Part shown: positions 1 to 10,148 of the stretch, piece after piece | Position numbering within the stretch: the first letter of the stretch is position 1 | Layout: each line of letters opens with the position of its first letter | Translations under genes and position numbers: made by a program | The notes under the pieces: model-generated | Databases searched by the model: none | Told to the model about the DNA's origin: nothing | The model's input: the letters and a program-made list of their open reading frames with translations, nothing else | Assembly (NCBI GenBank): GCA_049177155.1 | Contig: CP185407.1 | Span: 310,001 to 374,000 of the forward strand | Length of the DNA stretch: 64,000 bases | Reading direction: 5' to 3' | Source: Hennigella sp049177155 | GTDB taxonomy: Bacteria; Bacillota_I; Bacilli_A; Mycoplasmatales; Mycoplasmoidaceae

Positions 1-700
1 CGCGTAAATAGAATTCACGTTGTTGTTTATTTAAACTTTCGTTTAATTTCTTATTAATATCTTTTTCTACCTTAGATAAATCAGCAGGATTAGATAATAA
101 ACTTGTTAAAGCATCAATCTTTAGCGGTAATGTGTTTAGGGCTAAGATTTGTTGCTTTTGGTCAAAGTGAACAGGTAAAGCATTAGTGATTTCATAAACT
201 AGATCAATAAAATCATTTTGTTTGTTGTTCTTTTCATTTTCAATAATGACATCTCTAATTCTTGCTGTGATCTTTTGATCATATCTAGACAATAGTTCTA
301 ATAATGTATCAAATTCTTTTGATTCATCAATCTTATATAGTTGTTGATCATTGATTTCAGTAAATTCACATTTAGTTAATTTCTTAACTGAATCTACATT
401 GATAGCATTGATTAATACTCTTGCTCTTGGCATGATAGTAATAGTCATTTCATTGTCTGTTCTTGCTACTTTTGTTATTTTAGCAATAACACCAATGTTA
501 TAGATTTCATCTATTTTCTTTACTGTATCAAGTTTTGGATTGATTTGAGCAGTAATGACAATTTCTTTATTGCCATGGTCGTAAGCATCATTAATAGCAT
601 TAATAGAAGCTTCACGAGCTATTTCAATATCTCTCTCCACATTAGGGAAACAGATTACTCCTCTTGTTATTAATAGGTTTTTGTTATTTGAATCTTTCAT
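1..700 (-). CDS. lon: Lon protease, N-terminal part (cut by window edge)
   Basis: This is the first ~233 residues of the ATP-dependent protease Lon, which degrades misfolded and regulatory proteins in the cytoplasm. The visible part is the N-terminal substrate-binding domain (opening MKDSNNKNLLITRGVICFPN) with the start of its helical extension; the AAA+ and Ser-Lys protease domains lie outside the window. The ATG at 698-700 has a strong GGAGG site just upstream, and a CIRCE operator at 722-748 indicates HrcA heat-shock control. The frame stays open to base 1, so there is no sign of breakage. Family call is firm because of the CIRCE context and the N-domain sequence. Confidence 0.88.
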   Translation of the reverse strand, partial: MKDSNNKNLLITRGVICFPNVERDIEIAREASINAINDAYDHGNKEIVITAQINPKLDTVKKIDEIYNIGVIAKITKVARTDNEMTITIMPRARVLINAINVDSVKKLTKCEFTEINDQQLYKIDESKEFDTLLELLSRYDQKITARIRDVIIENEKNNKQNDFIDLVYEITNALPVHFDQKQQILALNTLPLKIDALTSLLSNPADLSKVEKDINKKLNESLNKQQREFYLR

Positions 701-721
701 AATAACCTCCGTATTTATATT

Positions 722-748
722 TTAGCACTTTTTTAGTGAGAGTGCTAA
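722..748 (-). promoter_or_regulatory. CIRCE operator (HrcA binding site) upstream of lon
   Basis: A 9-9-9 inverted repeat, TTAGCACTT / nine bases / GAGTGCTAA, lies 22 nt upstream of the lon start. It matches the CIRCE consensus with one mismatch in the left arm. HrcA represses heat-shock genes through this site, and lon and clpB are known CIRCE targets in mycoplasmas. Confidence 0.93.
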
Positions 749-780
749 TTTATTTTATATTTATTTATAAATATAGTTTT

Positions 781-810
781 AAAAAACACCCTGTTTTCGA
801 GGGTGTTTTT
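781..810 (-). terminator. Intrinsic terminator of tig
   Basis: Stem AAAACACCCT/AGGGTGTTTT with loop GTTTTCG. Read on the minus strand it ends in a T run, directly after the tig stop. Confidence 0.9.
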
Positions 811-816
811 GGGCTT

Positions 817-2130
817 TTACTTGCTATCTTTTTTGCATTCTTGGATTAGCTTTTTAACTAGTTTTTCTCTTAAAATAGTGTTAGTTGCATAATCTTTATT
901 CTTTTCATAAAGTTCTCTAGCACGCTTTTCATCACCTAAATATCTAGTTAACTTAGACAAATAATCTTTTTCATCTGCATCAGATACTTTTAGTTTATAG
1001 TCATCAATTAGTTGTTCATAAACCATCGCTACTACTAAAGTAGTCTTAGCTTGTTTTTCTAAAGATTCTTCAAATTGTTTTTGATCAATAGATAAAGCTT
1101 TCTTATATTGATCTAATGTTTTAAAACCAGCTCTTTGACCTTCTTGTTCATATTGTCTCATGATTTGGTTTTTGTGCATGTTTAGTAAACTATTTGGATA
1201 GTAGTTTAGTTTAGCTTTTTTAGCAATAGTATCATTAATGATTCTTAATGCCATTTCTTGGTATTTCATTTCAGATTCTTGACTAAACAATTCTTTAACA
1301 TGTTTTTCAAGTTCTTGCATGTTAGCACAATCCATCATGAATTTCTTGCAATATTCTTTATTGATTTCTGGATATTCAATTTCTTTAACTTCGTTAATAG
1401 TTACTTCAAATTTAGCAGGTTTACCAGCATAATCTTTCATTCCATAATCTTTAGGGAAAGTAACATTAACTGTTTTCTTGTCACCTTTTTTGCAGCCAAC
1501 TAATTGGTCTTCAAAAGTGTCGATAAATGATTTAGAACCAATTTCTAATTCAAAGTTTTTACCTTCGCCACCTTTAAATGCTTTGCCATCAATAAAACCT
1601 TTAAAGTCAATGACAGCAATGTTGCCTTTAGCAACAATACCATCTTTCTTAACTGATACCATCGCATCAGGTTTAATCATCATCTTAATTTGTTGTTTAA
1701 CAATATGATCTGGTACTTCTGGCGCTTTAAAAGCAGGAATAGAAATAGCTTTAACATCATCCATTTTAAAGTTTTCAACTTTTGGAACATTTTCAAAAGT
1801 AATCTTTAAAACAGGTGTTGGTTCTATCTTTTCAATACTAATATTTTTAACTGAATCAATACAGTTAGAATCTTTAAATTCTTTAGAATCAATTACTTGT
1901 TGAATTAATTCATTTTGTTCTTTTTCTAAAGCACGCATTGTAATATCAGCAGGTGATACTCTCTTATCAATTTCTGCTTGAGGAACATGGCCTTTTCTAA
2001 AGCCTTGAATTTGAATGTTTTTAGCCAAATTAGTTTTAGCTTTAGCATAGCTATCTTTTCATTTTTTAGCATCTAATTCAATACTAAAACTAGTTTCTAA
2101 TTTATCATTTTTAGTAGATAAAATTTTCAT
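817..2130 (-). CDS. tig: Trigger factor (ribosome-associated chaperone/PPIase)
   Basis: Trigger factor binds ribosomal protein L23 at the exit tunnel and holds nascent chains. The 437-residue protein has the ribosome-binding signature GFRKGHVP near residue 45, an FKBP-type PPIase domain (about 150-250, with the typical VIDFKGFIDG start) and a helical C-terminal chaperone domain. The start is the ATG at 2128-2130, preceded by GAGGT; a TGA tryptophan lies in between, so a standard-code reading would wrongly begin at 2028. It has its own terminator and no operon partner. Length is normal for the family. Confidence 0.95.
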
Positions 2131-2198
2131 AATTTTTTACCTCGTTTGTAAAGTTATTAAATTATAAAGTATAAAATGATTAAATATCTATTTTGTGT

Positions 2199-2204
2199 TA
2201 TAAT
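2199..2204 (+). promoter_or_regulatory. -10 box of tRNA-Arg
   Basis: TATAAT, 11 nt before the mature tRNA 5' end, in an AT-rich stretch. Confidence 0.7.
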
Positions 2205-2215
2205 ACATAAACGCT

Positions 2216-2292
2216 GTGCCAGTAGCTCAGTTGGATAGAGTACGCGCCTTCTAAGCGCGTGGTCGGAGGTTCGAATCCTCTCTGGCGCGCCA
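2216..2292 (+). tRNA. tRNA-Arg(UCU)
   Basis: A 77-nt cloverleaf. The acceptor GTGCCAG pairs with CTGGCGC (one G-U), and the D-arm, a five-pair anticodon stem CGCGC/GCGCG and a T-arm with TTCGAAT are all present. The loop CTTCTAA gives anticodon UCU, reading AGA, the dominant Arg codon here. CCA is encoded. Confidence 0.97.
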
Positions 2293-2297
2293 TTAAG

Positions 2298-2329
2298 AAC
2301 CTAGTTGAACGGAATCAGCTAGGTTTTTT
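2298..2329 (+). terminator. Terminator after tRNA-Arg
   Basis: An 11-bp stem (AACCTAGTTGA/TCAGCTAGGTT, one G-U) followed by TTTTTT. Confidence 0.88.
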
Positions 2330-2396
2330 ATTTATAAAGGGTGGTTTTGTTGAAGATTTCACTATATATATATATAATTGCCATAAGAGGTATTTT

Positions 2397-2909
2397 ATGG
2401 AAAGAAGACATTGAATAGGTTTTGCCACTATTTTTGGTATTACCGCTGTTACTGAATTAAGTGTATTTCTTGCTTTATGATTGAACAACGGATCTACACA
2501 ATCACCAGAAGGCGAAAAAGAAATATTAATTTTTAATAACACACCAACTGAGGGACATATTATTGGTGTAAATACAAGTAGAGATTATGATTTAGGTAAT
2601 TTTTCTCTAGACCAATCTGTAACTCCTGTTGCAAATATGTTTGAAATCTCACTTAGTATTATTGGTTGAGACGAAATCGAAGCAGATTATAACGTTAGAT
2701 TTAAAAATAATTTTAGCGATAAATCAAGCGACACAATACGATTTTATTTATCAAACTTTCCAACTTCAGGCTGGCCAGTTATTAGAGACAATTGGGAAAT
2801 AGGAGAAATGCATCCATTACGTATAACAGTCAAAGATACTGATGGTAATTTGTATTATAAAAATGCTGGAGATGATCCTTCAACAGCATTCTATATTCAA
2901 AGAACATAA
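2397..2909 (+). CDS. Membrane-anchored surface protein, single repeat domain
   Basis: A 170-residue protein of unknown function. It starts with two arginines and a hydrophobic stretch (MERRHWIGFATIFG, to about residue 33) without a lipobox Cys, so it is probably held by an uncleaved anchor. The rest is one ~120-residue domain with motifs LGNFSLDQS, FKNNFSDKSSDT and DTDGNLYYKN. The same domain appears three times in the lipoprotein at 5302-6525. The N-terminus resembles that of the LRR protein at 10149. It lies directly before two glycosyltransferases, ends at its own terminator, and could be one of their acceptor proteins (inference). Confidence 0.75.
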
Positions 2910-2930
2910 TAAGATATAAACAAAATCAAT

Positions 2931-2955
2931 AAAAAGACATGTTATGTCTTTTTAT
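2931..2955 (+). terminator. Terminator between surface protein and first GT8 gene
   Basis: AAAAAGACAT/ATGTCTTTTT with loop GTT. The TATAAT of the next gene starts 2 nt after the T run. Confidence 0.88.
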
Positions 2956-2957
2956 TT

Positions 2958-2963
2958 TATAAT
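2958..2963 (+). promoter_or_regulatory. -10 box giving a leaderless GT8 mRNA
   Basis: TATAAT with 6 nt to the ATG at 2970, so transcription should start at or next to the start codon. Confidence 0.7.
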
Positions 2964-2969
2964 TTTTGT

Positions 2970-3785
2970 ATGTTAAATATAGTCTATTGTTGTAATGATA
3001 AAATATTTGATGGTTTGTATTTATCAATTCTGTCAATATTGAAACGAACTAAACATTCAATTAATTTTTATATCTTAACAGGTGACCTAACTGTAATTAA
3101 CCCTAATTACCAACCATTCAGCAATAAGCATATTTCAATATTAAAACAAATGATAAAGTCATTTAACAAGCAAAATACACTAACAGTGTATGATGCTGGC
3201 AAACGATACTTATCAAGTTTTGGCAAAGTTGATATTGCTAAGGTAACACCATACAATATGTTTAAACTATTCATACCAGAATACGAATATCACGGTAATG
3301 AATTGTTATATATTGATACTGATACCATGACAAACGGTGACATTGCAATTGCTTTTGATGTTGATATGACAAAAGCAGAGTTATGTGTTTGCCATGTTTA
3401 TAATATTCAATTGGTTTTTGGAAAAGATACAACATATTTTAATGGCGGTGTCTTCTTAATGAATTTAGATTTAATTAGAAAGAATCATTATTTTGAAAAG
3501 GCTTTAGATTATTATCTAAAAAATAAACCACTAACATTAGAAGAAGCGGCCTTAAACAAAACATGAACAGCTATTAAATTTTGGCCAAACGAATTCCGTT
3601 TTAATTACCAAAAACCAGGTATTGAAAAAGACACAATCATTAAACATTTTGTTAACCCATTAACTAGTGGACAATTTATCAAAATTAAACAATGAGATAT
3701 TGCTGGTGTGCAAAACTGATTAAATCTCCACAATTGGGATGAAGATTATAAATATTTTCTAGAACAAAAGAAACACTGAAAATAA
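2970..3785 (+). CDS. Glycosyltransferase family 8 protein (copy 1)
   Basis: A 271-residue GT8 enzyme, the family that moves a sugar from a nucleotide-sugar to a glycan, lipid or protein acceptor with retention of configuration. Visible family marks are the opening CNDKIFDGLYLSILSI, the metal-binding DTD at residues 116-118, and a downstream FNGGVFLMNLDL segment typical of the fold. No signal peptide or membrane segment is seen, so it should act at the cytoplasmic face. The C-terminus (NLHNWDEDYKYF) is shared with the next gene, its tandem paralogue. The substrate cannot be told from sequence. It sits between surface-protein genes carrying a shared repeat domain. Confidence 0.85.
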
Positions 3786-3791
3786 TCAACT

Positions 3792-3814
3792 AAAAAAGAC
3801 TTTAGTCTTTTTTA
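3792..3814 (+). terminator. Terminator between the two GT8 genes
   Basis: AAAAAAGACT/AGTCTTTTTT with loop TT, again followed at once by TATAAT. Confidence 0.88.
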
Positions 3815-3817
3815 TTT

Positions 3818-3823
3818 TATAAT
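3818..3823 (+). promoter_or_regulatory. -10 box giving a leaderless mRNA for GT8 copy 2
   Basis: TATAAT exactly 6 nt before the GTG start at 3830, the same spacing as in copy 1. The duplication evidently included the promoter. Confidence 0.68.
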
Positions 3824-3829
3824 TTATAT

Positions 3830-4657
3830 GTGTTAAATATTATCTATTCTTGCAATGATAAAATATTTGATGGATTATATCTATCAATTTTATCTATTTT
3901 AAGAAGAACAAAAAGCGAAATTCATTTTCATGTTCTTACTGGTAATTTAACCAATCTTAATCCAGACTATACTGCTTTAAGTCTTGATCACCAATCAAAA
4001 CTTGACGCAATGATTAAATCATTCAATAAAAATAATGAATTTAGTGTTATTGACTGTACTAAAAAATATCAAGATTATTTTGGTAAGGAATACGATGTCT
4101 TTCGTTTTACGCCATATGCAATCTTCCGTTTGTTTATTCCTAGTTTCTCCTGTTTTAAGGGAGCAAACTTATATTTAGATGTTGACACTTTAGCTAATGG
4201 CGACATAAGCAAAGCATTCAATGTTGATATCTCAAAAGTTGAAATGTGCGTCTGTCATGATTATTTAATTACATTACATGAAAAGAATCCTAATAGTATT
4301 TCGTTTAATTCAGGTGTATTGCTAATCAATGTTGATATGGTGAGACAAACAAAATATTTTGATAAAGCACTAGAACTATATAAAAAAACTAATCCTGATA
4401 TGGCCGATCAAGTAGTTTTAAATGAATGTTGAACAAAAATAATGACATGAAAAAATGAATATCGCTTTAATTATCAAAGAAACGGAATTGAGTCTGATAC
4501 AATTATCAAACATTTCAATTACACCGGAATGCATGTTTCGGACATATTTAATGTTAAACCGTGAGATATGCACAAAGTGCACAATATCTTAAATCTCCAT
4601 AACTGAGATGAGGATTATAAATATTTTGCGGAGCAAAAAAAGCAATGAAAGGATTAA
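3830..4657 (+). CDS. Glycosyltransferase family 8 protein (copy 2)
   Basis: A 275-residue paralogue of the preceding GT8 enzyme, sharing CNDKIFDGLYLSIL at the start, the nucleotide-sugar/metal motif DVDT near residue 119, FNSGVLLINVDM, and the WDEDYKYF tail. The GTG start is supported by alignment with copy 1 (GTG-TTA-AAT against ATG-TTA-AAT); the overlapping ATG one base earlier hits a stop. The stop is followed after 1 nt by the start of the chaperone-like gene, so those two are translationally coupled. Acceptor unknown. Divergence between copies suggests separate substrates (inference). Confidence 0.84.
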
Positions 4658-4658
4658 T

Positions 4659-5291
4659 ATGGCATACAAAATAAAATCATCAATTAAACGTATAAAAGAT
4701 CTTGACTTTTCAAAAGAAGTTGTTATTGATAAATTAACAGCTAAAAAAGAAATAGTTGAACGACAATATGCAGAGTATAAAAGAGCTTGGCCAACGTTAC
4801 CAGAAAAAGACATTTGAGAACGCTTGAATGAATTTGTCTTAAAAGACAATATTTTTGCTAAAGCTGTTCCCATGGCATTAAAGTCTTATGAAGTTAAGAT
4901 TGTTGATAACGATATAAAAGAACTAAAAGCTGATTTTATTAAACATTATCCAAATTTTAGCAAATCACCAGATTCGTTTGTTGAGGGAATGATTAAACAA
5001 ACATTGATTAAAGATTTATTAATTAATGATTTAGCTAAATATTGGAAAGTTCAAGCAACAGATAATGAAGCTAAAGCAACCTTTGAAAGAATGTATGTTG
5101 CCGCTGAAGGATTAAAATCCGTTCATGAATATATTAATGATCCAGGAACCATAAATTGAGTCAAAGGATTAATAATTAGAGATAAGACAGTTAATATGCT
5201 TGTTTCTAAAGTTAAATATAAAATTGATTGAGAATCTATAAAAAAATATAATGATGAGTATAAAGCAAAATTAGCTAAAGAGAAAAAGTAG
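4659..5291 (+). CDS. Trigger-factor-related chaperone (C-domain only)
   Basis: A 210-residue soluble, helical, Lys-rich protein with no ribosome-binding loop and no PPIase domain. Residues ~105-190 follow the pattern of the trigger factor C-terminal domain, including the turn around KYWKVQATDNEAKATFERM and the closing IIRDKTVNMLVSKVKY; this window's own tig has a comparable segment. M. pneumoniae MPN555 is a known small mycoplasma protein with a trigger-factor/SurA-like fold, and this looks like a relative (from memory, not a search). It is coupled to the GT8 gene upstream and 10 nt from the lipoprotein downstream, which suggests it handles exported or surface proteins. Confidence 0.6.
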
Positions 5292-5301
5292 AGGAACAGA
5301 T

Positions 5302-6525
5302 ATGGACAAACGAAAAACATTAGCAACAACACTAGGAATTGTTGGTTTACCAACAACAATTATTCCGCTTGTTGTGGGATGCTCATGTGATGGCGAACCT
5401 GAGGTTGAAACTAAGATTGTTGATAATACTGCTAAAGCTAATCGACACTTTAGAGTTTTTGAAGGTGAAGATGTCAACAAATTTGGTGATTTTGCTTTTG
5501 AAGGAGAAGGCCCAATCCCTTCATTAGATGTAAACATAACGATTAATGATGTAATTTTAAGAGAACCAATTGAGTCACATTTTGTGAATAATTTTCAAGA
5601 TAGAAGTTCAGACCAATTGTCTTTTTATGCACGAGATTATGTAACCATTGGAGAATGAACGCGCGGTGAGTCTCACACCCTTAATATCGAAATCACAGAC
5701 GAAACTGGGAATATTTATTATAAGAATGATGGAAGAGATGCAAATAAAGCATTTTTCATTCAAAATGATAAGGATGATTATGTAATTGTTAATAATTCCT
5801 CTGAACATGAATGTGTAGTTGGAGTAGATAATCAAGGTTATTATGAATTAGGTAATTTTGCATTAACTGGTCCAGTGGGCCCTGTTCCTAATTTTACCTA
5901 TAGCATTAGTGTTAGAGATAAATCTTTGCCATCAACTATTGATGATATTTACTTTAAAGGGAAATTTTATGATAGAAGTAAAGACACCCTTATGTTGTAT
6001 ATCAATGATTCCAATGCTAGTGAAATTAGCACATGAACTGCTGGAGAATGGCATTATCTAGATATCGTAATTAAAAATGCTAATACTGGATGCGTTTGCT
6101 TTGAAACCAATGAAGAAAATGGTTTTATTATAAAAAAAGGCATTGATTATGATGATTATATAATCACTAATAATACTACTTCAGAAGACGAACGAACAAT
6201 TAAAGTAGGTGGTTCCGGTTCATATGAATTTGGTAATTTTGAATTAACTGGTCCAGATGGTTCTGTTCCTAGTTTCACTTATAGTATTACTGTTGATGGT
6301 TACCGAACCTTACCTGAACCAATTACTAACATTCACTTCAAAAATAATTTTAGCGATAGAAGTTCAGATACTCTTTCCATTGATATATCTGAAGCAAATG
6401 CTAGTGCAATTAGCACATGAACCGCTGGAGAATGGCATTATCTAGATATCGTAATTAAAAATGCTAACACTGGTGGAATTTGTTATAAAAGTGATGAAAC
6501 ATTCATGATAAAGCCAAACAAATAA
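5302..6525 (+). CDS. Lipoprotein with three copies of a surface repeat domain
   Basis: A 407-residue predicted lipoprotein. The signal peptide ends in the lipobox VVGC (Cys27). Three ~125-residue repeats follow (about 45-157, 165-280, 290-407), each with a GNF...GP start, an F-(K/Q)-x-x-F-x-DRS-x-D segment and a W-(T)-x-GE-(W/S)-H motif. The first repeat is most like the single-domain protein at 2397; repeats 2 and 3 are much closer to each other and include a 65-bp block that is almost identical. The fold looks like a beta-sandwich (inference from length and pattern). It is exported and lipid-anchored, and is the last gene of the GT8 cluster. Confidence 0.82.
6025..6089 (+). repeat. 65-bp near-identical internal repeat, copy A
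   Basis: Matches 6409-6473 at 63 of 65 positions; the two differences are silent (ACT/ACC, AAT/AAC). It encodes the end of repeat 2 of the lipoprotein. Confidence 0.9.
6409..6473 (+). repeat. 65-bp near-identical internal repeat, copy B
   Basis: Second copy, 384 bp (128 codons) downstream of copy A, in the same frame. Confidence 0.9.
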
Positions 6526-6551
6526 GGAATGCTTGCCACTATCATAATAAC

Positions 6552-6579
6552 CTAGTTGAATATTCAACTAGTTTTATTT
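6552..6579 (+). terminator. Probable terminator of the lipoprotein gene
   Basis: Stem CTAGTTGAA/TTCAACTAG with a 2-nt centre, followed by TTTTATTT. The T run is short, so it may be weak. Confidence 0.55.
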
Positions 6580-6588
6580 AATACTAAA

Positions 6589-6615
6589 TTAGCACTTTAT
6601 TGGTGAGAGTGCTAA
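6589..6615 (+). promoter_or_regulatory. CIRCE operator of clpB
   Basis: TTAGCACTT / nine bases / GAGTGCTAA, the same arms as the lon copy. It covers the -35 region of the TATAAT at 6624, so bound HrcA would block the promoter. Confidence 0.94.
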
Positions 6616-6623
6616 TTTTTGTG

Positions 6624-6629
6624 TATAAT
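6624..6629 (+). promoter_or_regulatory. -10 box of clpB
   Basis: TATAAT downstream of CIRCE; GAGGT follows as ribosome-binding site for the ATG at 6652. Confidence 0.75.
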
Positions 6630-6651
6630 AGGTGTAGTGAGGTAATAAATT

Positions 6652-8787
6652 ATGGAATTTAATTATCAAAAACCAGATGATGAAAATGCCTTAAAACAAT
6701 TTGGCAGAAACATCACTCAAGATGTAAGGGACAACAAAGTTGACCCTATTATCGGTAGAGAAAAAGAAATTAGAAGATTAATCGAGATTATTTCTAGAAA
6801 AACTAAAAATAATCCTGTATTGATTGGTGAACCAGGAGTTGGTAAAACTGCAATAGTAGAAGGTTTTGCTCAACGAATAGTTAACAAAGATGTTCCTAAC
6901 AATTTAATTGGTAAAGAAGTTTATGAACTATCTTTAGCAAGTTTAATTGCTGGAGCTAGTTATCAAGGACAATTTGAACAACGTCTTAATAATGTTATTA
7001 AGCAAGTTAAAGAATCTGATGGAAACATCATTCTCTTTATTGATGAAATCCATCAATTAGTAGGAACTGGCAAGAACTCAGGAAGCAGCACAATGGATGC
7101 TGCTAACATCTTAAAACCAATGATGGCTCGTGGAGAAATTAAAGTTATTGGAGCAACAACTATTAATGAATATCGACAATATATAGAAAAGGATTCTGCG
7201 CTTGAGCGTAGAATGCAAAAAGTCTTAGTTGTAGAACCAACTAAAGAAGAAGCACTAACTATCATGCGGGGATTAAAAGAAAGATGAGAATTATTCCACC
7301 AAGTTAAGATTCATGACTCAGCTTTAGTAGCAGCTGTTAATTTATCTGATCGTTATATTTCAGATAGATATTTACCAGATAAATCAATTGATTTAATTGA
7401 TGAAGCAGCAGCTAAAGTTAAAACACAATTCCATTCATTACCACCTGAATTAGATAAAAGAAATAGACAAATTATTTACTTAGAAACAGCTAAAGCTGCT
7501 TTAAGCAAAGAAGAAGATGATAAATCTAAAAAGAGTTTAAAAGATATTGAAAAAGAACTTGCTCAACTAAAGAAAGAGCAAGATAAAGAATTATCTGAAT
7601 GAAATAAGAACAAAGATGAACACAAGAAGATCAATGATCTTAAAACACAATTAGATAATGAAAAACTAGAAGCAGAAAGATTACAACAAGATGGTGAATT
7701 TGAAAAAGCAAGTAAACTACTTTATGTTTCTATTCCTGCTCATGCCAAAGAACTAAAGAAACTAGAAGAAGAATTTGAAAAGAATTCACAAGGACACAAC
7801 TTCTCTGATTCAGTAACAGTTAATGAAGTTGCTGAAGTTATTTCTCAAACTACAAATATTCCTTTAAATAAATTACTTCAATCAGAACAAACTAAATTAA
7901 ATAATTTAGCTGATGATATTAAAAAGACTGTTAAAGGCCAAGATGAAGCAGTTGATTTAGTAGCAGCAGCGGTTTTAAGAGGACGTGCTGGTATTAACGA
8001 TCCAAACAGACCAATTGGTTCATTCTTATTCTTAGGACCAACTGGTGTTGGTAAAACACAACTAGCTAAAGCATTAGCATTAAATATGTTTGATTCAGAA
8101 AAACAAATGATTAGATTTGATATGTCTGAATATATGGAAAAGCACACAGTTAGTAAACTAATTGGTGCACCAGCTGGTTATATTGGTTATGAACAAGGTG
8201 GTTTATTAACTGATGCCGTAAGAACAAAACCATATTCAGTTGTATTATTTGATGAAATTGAAAAAGCTCATGTAGATGTTTTAAACATCTTATTGCAAGT
8301 ATTAGATGATGGTCAATTAAAAGATAGTCATGGTCGTTATGTTAACTTTAAAAATACAATTATCATCATGACTTCAAATATTGGTGGCCAACATGTTTTA
8401 GATGGTGATAAAAAGAAAGTTCTTGATGAAATCAAACTAAGACTAAGACCAGAATTTATCAATAGAATTGATGAATTAATTGTTTTCAATTCATTAAGTC
8501 AAGACAACATCAAAGAAATTGTGCAAACACAATTATCTGAGGTTTCAAAGCGTTTAGCTGAACAAGAATACAACATTCATTTTGATAAGAAGATTATTGA
8601 ATGAGTAGCTAAGGAAGCTTATGATCCAGCTTTTGGCGCTAGACCAATTAAACGTTTTATCCAAAGAAATATTGAAAATATTTTAGCTAATGAAATCATT
8701 GGTAATAACCTAAAAAAGAACAAAAAATATGAACTAGGTTTTGATGAAAAAACTAACCAAGTTTCAGTCTACCCACATGGTAGCTAA
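6652..8787 (+). CDS. clpB: ClpB disaggregase (lacks N-terminal domain)
   Basis: A 711-residue AAA+ ring ATPase that pulls proteins out of aggregates with the DnaK system. First ATPase domain: Walker A GEPGVGKT (~62-69) and Walker B ILFIDEIH. A coiled-coil middle domain (about 280-400) carries the ClpB-type propeller. Second ATPase domain: GPTGVGKT and VLFDEIEKAH. The usual ~140-residue N-domain is absent and the protein starts just before NBD1, as in other mycoplasma ClpB. CIRCE-controlled, with its own promoter and a GAGGT site. Confidence 0.96.
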
Positions 8788-8825
8788 AGCTAACTATTTT
8801 TATATGTAAAAAAGCAATTTATCTA

Positions 8826-8831
8826 TATAAT
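8826..8831 (+). promoter_or_regulatory. -10 box of tuf
   Basis: TATAAT about 38 nt before the tuf start, which has a good GGAG site. tuf is thus one of the genes here with a normal leader. Confidence 0.65.
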
Positions 8832-8868
8832 AAATATACATATTAATAAAATTTAAGGAGAAAATAAT

Positions 8869-10053
<1,185 letters not shown>

Positions 10054-10075
10054 TTTTCTTCTAAATTTATTCTTG

Positions 10076-10107
10076 AAAAGAAGCTCAAACGAGCTTCTTT
10101 TTGTTTT
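10076..10107 (+). terminator. Terminator of tuf
   Basis: AAAAGAAGCTC/GAGCTTCTTTTT with loop AAAC, then a T-rich tail. Confidence 0.93.
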
Positions 10108-10148
10108 TATCTTTATATTTATATAATGGAGTTGAAGGAAGGAACTTT

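Noticed and set aside
2365..2385. TATATATATA run before the 2397 gene as phase-variation tract
   Set aside because: Too short and of AT background type; no promoter spacing effect can be argued from one sequence.
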